Part shown: positions 11,122 to 17,100 of the stretch, one piece after another | Numbering within the stretch: the stretch's first letter is position 1 | Layout of the letters: each line of letters starts with the position of its first letter | Assembly: GCA_000695325.1 (NCBI GenBank) | Contig: AVPN01000352.1 | Location: 1 to 20,528 of the forward strand | Source: Pleurobrachia bachei | Taxonomy: Eukaryota; Ctenophora; Tentaculata; Cydippida; Pleurobrachiidae | Direction: 5' to 3' | DNA: 20,528 nucleotides | Program-made: the position numbers and the translations under genes | The notes under the pieces: model-generated | Databases searched by the model: none | What the model saw: only the letters and a program-made list of their open reading frames with translations | Told to the model about the DNA's origin: nothing

Positions 11122-14100
11122 AACTAGAAAATAAGGAACTCACTTGACTACAGCTACAACCCGGGGGATGGTCACTAGATATCCCGAGTATGCCTGCATC
11201 AGTCCATCAATTAGGGCACTATGACTCTCCATGTTGAAGGGGCTGGCGGTAAGAAGGGCAGTCTGGACAACCCCACTTCCATCTTCTGTCGTCACATACA
11301 CACCGTGCCGTGATAGAGTCTGAAATATATATCATGTTAGTGTAGTTACAATCACACCGTGCCGTGATAACGTCTGAAATAGAGATCATGTTAGTTTAGT
11401 TACAAACACACCGTGCCGTGATAACGTCTGAAATATATATCAGGTTTGTGTAATATAACATCTGGTGGAGCTGGGTGGGTTCGCAAGCAGCAAATGCTTA
11501 ACGTTCACCCAGTCATGGGTGCGCTAGATATAAATAGCTTCATTTTTATTGTTTTCGCGAGTTCTGCTTTTCAAACGTTTCCGTTTCCGTTCGCGTTTTA
11601 TACGTGCTCAAAGGGTTCTATATAAATATTTCAGCAGCCGGTGCTGGGGCAATATCTTTAGTCGGGGGCAATTCTCGCTCCTAACTATTACCCTTCGTTG
11701 AGTGCAGTACGTTATTAACTTTACCACCCCCGCAGCATCACATTTATAGATTTTGAAAATCATACATAAAAGGGGTATTTAGTTCGGGGGAAATAGTTTC
11801 TTTATCTTGCTAGGGGGCATTTATTTAATATATCCTTCTAGGGGCATATATCTCTATTATAAGTTGAAGATGAACGTCGAAGTGGCCGTTCGTTAGGCGG
11901 TATCTAAGCGACAGTGCTCCTTAATAAAACACGTTATGGGCACAAAGCTGTAAAGCTGTTGCTCACACTTTTGGAACTTTCAGTGGAGTTTGTTGATATT
12001 TTCGAATGACTTTTAAAATGCCAGCCCCCATAGTTACCAATTCAGTTGCCATGGCAACCGTGTTATTTGAAAGTGGCTAAAGGAACCACCCGGCGAAGCC
12101 GGGTGGGTTATGAAAAAGCCCTTACTTGAGGAGATTTCTTCGTTTGGCATCACATTTTATTAAGCTGTGCACTAGGTGTGAATATTTTGTAAGCAGTAGT
12201 TGTTACTCAACAAATCATTAGGTTGTTGCAGGTCCTCTCGAACGATCAATGGTCATTTTGGCCATGGTGTGATAAGGCCTCATTTCGGAGCTACTGCCAA
12301 TTCATAGGTACTCTTAGACAAGTAGAGACCAAATCTAGGACACAGAAAGGTGAATCGTCCTCGAATAAGTGTTTCCCTGGTTTAGCCAATATTTTTTCTA
12401 AAACTTATAGCTTACATAAATCAGTACAGCACCGGAAGCAAAAAGCTCTCAACATACATATTGATTTTAATTTTCAAATATTTATTTTCAAAAGTCATAA
12501 TACAGTCGGACCCCGATTTACCAGGCCCCGATTTACCGGGTCCCGATTTACCGGAACCCCGATTTACCGGGAGGATAAACTTCCCCCGAAATAGGAAATA
12601 AACGGTATTTAACCCCGATATACCGGGTACCCCGATTTACCGGGCAAAATCCTTTCCCCCAAGCATCCCGGTAAACCGGGGTCCGACTGTTACAGTATAT
12701 GCATTTGAAAAAATAATTTGAAAAGGCGCCGGCCAGGCCTTGCTAGGGGGGTTGCGGTGGCTTAATATTTATTAATAATCAATATTCGACCAACACCCTC
12801 TACGTCAATTCGGCCACCTTCTGTTAATAACAGATAAAGAATTCAATAATGACAAAAGATCGAATTGAAGTAGAGCGTTAATTCTCGAAAGATAAAATAT
12901 AAATGCGATAAAATTTTCAAATCAGTCGTTGAGAAATCGATGCATTGTATATATAACTTCCAATCATTTGTGTCGCACGTACTGCGTTGAATAAAAGGCT
13001 GCGAGTTGAGACATCTTGGTCAATTTATCTACTGGTTGTGTTACAGTCGGACCCCGATTTAGGGACACCCTCGGGGGAAAGGCTCTTGTCCACTAAATCG
13101 GGGTGTCCACTAAATCGGGGTCAAATAAGGTTAATTTCCTACATCGGGGGAAAGAAATCCTGTCCCTAAATCGGGGTGTCCCTAAATCGGGGGCCCCTAA
13201 ATCGGGGTCCGACTGTACTTGCTAAGTTACCATGCTACGCAGTCTATCTGTTCGGCACTAAGCGCCCTTCGCGTAAGGTCACACCGGGCCGAAGGCCCGT
13301 TGTGAGAGCTGACAGACAAGACACATGTCAATTGCGATATTTCGGACTTTGCAGATTTCAAAATTTATAGATCATAGTAGATAATATCATGATCATAGAC
13401 GTGACTTCACTAGTTTGTAAGTTCGTTTATTAATTTACACTTAAACACCTAAACACCTAGCTGATCCAGTGTTTCTAGCACAGAAGTATATCACAGAGGA
13501 ACGGAGTTACCATGGTTACCATGTTAACATCTCGCTACATTGTTCTTCTACTTTTACCCATTTTGGTGGCTACTACAGCTCAGACCAATACCACCAATAT
13601 TGTAGCTTCTCTCACTGAGATACCCGACCAAGTGTACCGGGGTCAAGCAAACGAAGACAGGAAGGCGTGCCATTTACAAGCTGATGAACAACTCAAATAC
13701 CACAGCAGAAATGGTAGGTGGCAGATCCAGAATTTAACGATCGATCCACATTTCTACTTTAACTATACCTGCACCATGACATTTGACTTACTAGCAGCCA
13801 CCAAAGAAAAAATGGGAAATATATGGGGTAAGTCTCATATGGGAGGCCTAATTGGATCCATAGGTCAAGACTTATCAATGAAGAACACTTCTCTGATGTG
13901 TACCATACTTCTCGTCCATGATACGATAAGTTGTTCAGGTAAGAGCGCCTGTCACACCGATGAATGTGATTGTAGTGATGAGAATGTGTTTTACTGTCCC
14001 CGAGGACCCCGGGGCTGTATACCTTTTGGACAGGTATGTGATGGTCACGCAGATTGCGAGGGAGGTATGGATGAGTGCTTGTGCAGCAGTGATACTGTAC

Positions 14101-17100
14101 AAATAACCTGCCTCCAGGACAAGTCCTTCAGTACTTGTCTTTCCAAGAAAGAAGCGTGCAATTCCCAGGAGGCCTTCCGGTATTTACAGTGTGAGGGTTT
14201 TGATGCTGAAGAGGCGAACTGCAGCAGTCTGGCCGAGGAGATTATAATTGAACCACCCAAAAATATCGGGGATATACTGGACGATTTCTACGATAATCTA
14301 TACGAAGCATCCACCACTGGCTCACGGTTAAACCGATATCCGGAGAGGAGAGAGTGTCTCCGGATCCTGGTTGAACAGTTCAACCAGCCAGAAGGAGGAA
14401 CTGAGTGGTCGAAAAGTCTATGTAGTCGGATACGAATGGCAGATATTAACGAGCCTTTGGTGCTTTACATTGTATTTCAATGTGACGACAGCAGGTTTTT
14501 GGAACAAATTATCGAGGGTGGACAAAGAATTTGCGATGGTACCATGGACTGTCCCAATGGGATGGATGAGTTGTTCTGCCCAGGGAGGTTTTATTGCAGC
14601 ACCACCCCGGAACACATGGAATGGATAGCTGAGGATGGGGTATGTGATGGGGTCCGGGACTGCTCCAATGGGATGGATGAATGTACAGGATGTAAGCTGG
14701 GTGCTCTGGGAAACAGCGAGTTTATGATCCGGAACAACATCCTTGCTGGGTTTGCCATGTTCGGGGGACTCGCAATAATGCTCCTAAACATGCAGATAGG
14801 GTACACAACTTTCAAGGAGACCCCCGAAAGTAAGTGCAGTAAAGTGGATCGGATTTTCCGGATGCATATCGCATTTTATGACCTCATCATGGGTCTCTAC
14901 CTCGTCTTGCTGGTTTCAGCCGCCTTCACCCTCCGAACGAAAGATGATTACTGCCAGTTAGATCAAGAATGGAGGTCCGGTGTAATGTGTGCGGTACTCG
15001 GGTGCCTCTTCTCTGACATTTCTACTTTAACTATACCTGCACCATGACATTTGACTTACTAGCAGTCACCAAAGAAAAAATGGGAAATATATGGGGTAAG
15101 TCTCATATGGGAGGCCTAATTGGATCCATAGGTCAAGACTTATCAATGAAGAACACTTCTCTGATGTGTACCATACTTCTCGTCCATGATACGATAAGTT
15201 GTTCAGGTAAGAGCGCCTGTCACACCGATGAATGTGATTGTAGTGATGAGAATGTGTTTTACTGTCCCCGAGGACCCCGGGGCTGTATACCTTTTGGACA
15301 GGTATGTGATGGTCACGCAGATTGCGAGGGAGGTATGGATGAGTGCTTGTGCAGCAGTGATACTGTACAAATAACCTGCCTCCAGGACAAGTCATTTAGT
15401 ACTTGCCTTTCAAAGAAAGAAGCGTGTGATTCCCAGGAGGCCTTCCTCATAAATGTCACACTCCCAAAACTACGACTTCTCCGCTTGACGTCGTCAGTGG
15501 CCGAGGAGATTATAATTGAACCACCCAAAAATATCGGGGATATACTGGACGATTTCTACGATAATCTATACGAAGCATCCACCACTGGCTCACGGTTAAA
15601 CCGATATCCGGAGAGGAGAGAGTGTCTCCGGATCCTGGTTGAACAGTTCAACCAGCCAGAAGGAGGAACTGAGTGGTCGAAAAGTCTATGTAGTCGGATA
15701 CGAATGGCAGATATTAACGAGCCTTTGGTGCTTTACATTGTATTTCAATGTGACGACAGCAGGTTTTTGGAACAAATTATCGAGGGTGGACTTTCTTAAA
15801 CGCTACCATGGTACCTGACAGGGTTACCCTACCTACTCAACTTCTGCCCAGGGAGGTTTATAACGTCGTGGTGGGGCCTTGTGTACCTTACCTATCGACT
15901 CCTACCCCAATGTGATGGGGTCCGGGACTGCTCCAATGGGATGGATGAATGTACAGGATGTAAGCTGGGTGCTCTGGGAAACAGCGAGTTTATGATCCGG
16001 AACAACATCCTTGCTGGGTTTGCCATGTTCGGGGGACTCGCAATAATGCTCCTAAACATGCAGATAGGGTACACAACTTTCAAGGAGACCCCCGAAAGTA
16101 AGTGCAGTAAAGTGGATCGGATTTTCCGGATGCATATCGCATTTTATGACCTCATCATGGGTCTCTACCTCGTCTTGCTGGTTTCAGCCGCCTTCACCCT
16201 CCGAACGAAAGATGATTACTGCCAGTTAGATCAAGAATGGAGGTCCGGTGTAATGTGTGCGGTACTCGGGTGCCTCTTCTCTGTTTCTAGTCATGGCTCT
16301 TTCTTTCTTATCACCGCAATGAGCTTCTTGAGGTTTCTAAATTGCCTCGATCTGGTGAAGGACATCTCGATGCGGGTGATATGGATTGGCACCATAGTCA
16401 CCGGTATCTTCAACCTGGCCCACGCCCTAGTGCCCATTATCCCAATATGGCAAATCCAGCAGTTCTTCCGGACAACCATCATCATATCGGCGATTGATAA
16501 CCCCTTTCTGAAGGAGTTCGACCAGAACCACCTAGAGCGGATGCACTCCCTGATCTACAACAGCACTCCTGGTGAACAAGGTATCGAGACTGTGCTGGAG
16601 GACCTACAAAAAATCACTTCGGAGCCGTCCATCTTCGATTATGTGGATATTGGTTACTATGGAAACAGCCCACTGTGCGTTGCTAACGTTTTTAAAAATC
16701 AGGCACCCTATCTCTCCTACAAGGTAGGGTACTGTGTGGTTGTCACGGTTCTCATTGTCCTCCTCTCAATATTCTACGTATCCATCGTGGTGGCAAGTCA
16801 TAAGACGAGCACCCAGGCAGGAGCAGCAGCCTCGTCTGAAAACGTCAAGAAGTTGGCTCTGAAAGTGTCCCTTCTGATAGGGAGTCAGCTTGTGGCGTGG
16901 ATGTCTTATGTTCTCACCCTCATCTACTATACGTGGGTTAACCCTACAGCACCTAGCGCCATTGTCCAGGAGGTGTTTAGTTTAGCGGTGTTGCCCAGTA
17001 ACAGTCTTCTCAACCCCATCTTCTACAGCACCATATACCGGAAAGTTGCTGACTACGTTGTAAAGTGGTGGAAAAAGCGGCAGGAGGATAAGGGAGAGTG

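Larger units (their letters stand above)
11451..12502. other. CAMSAP intron 2, no gene recognised
   Basis: Apart from the dispersed repeat at 11848-11924 and a hairpin at 12084-12109, I see no coding similarity. An open frame at 12223-12594 runs into a MITE and has no recognisable protein features. Confidence 0.5.

Noticed and set aside
8250-11127. A 957-residue and a 570-residue open frame with Leu-Cys or Val-Ser dipeptide runs
   Set aside because: They exist only because a 6-bp repeat has no stop codon in these frames. Only the first part, before 9418, is protein-like, and that is the LINE fragment.
11300-11450. CRISPR-like array
   Set aside because: Three whole-unit tandem copies with no unique spacers, in an animal intron.
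13270-13310. tRNA-like or structured RNA around the cgggccgaaggcccg hairpin
   Set aside because: One short stem with no cloverleaf, A-box or B-box; nothing further supports an RNA gene.
14045-14260. Minus-strand open frames inside the receptor
   Set aside because: Antisense shadows of the LDLa and TM coding sequence with no independent protein features.
4890-15909. The complement blocks as a programmed DNA-editing or diversification system
   Set aside because: Tempting because they fall in coding exons of duplicated units, but no enzyme, flanking motif or recognition sequence is visible, boundaries share no sequence, and the products are broken. Data-processing error remains far more likely.
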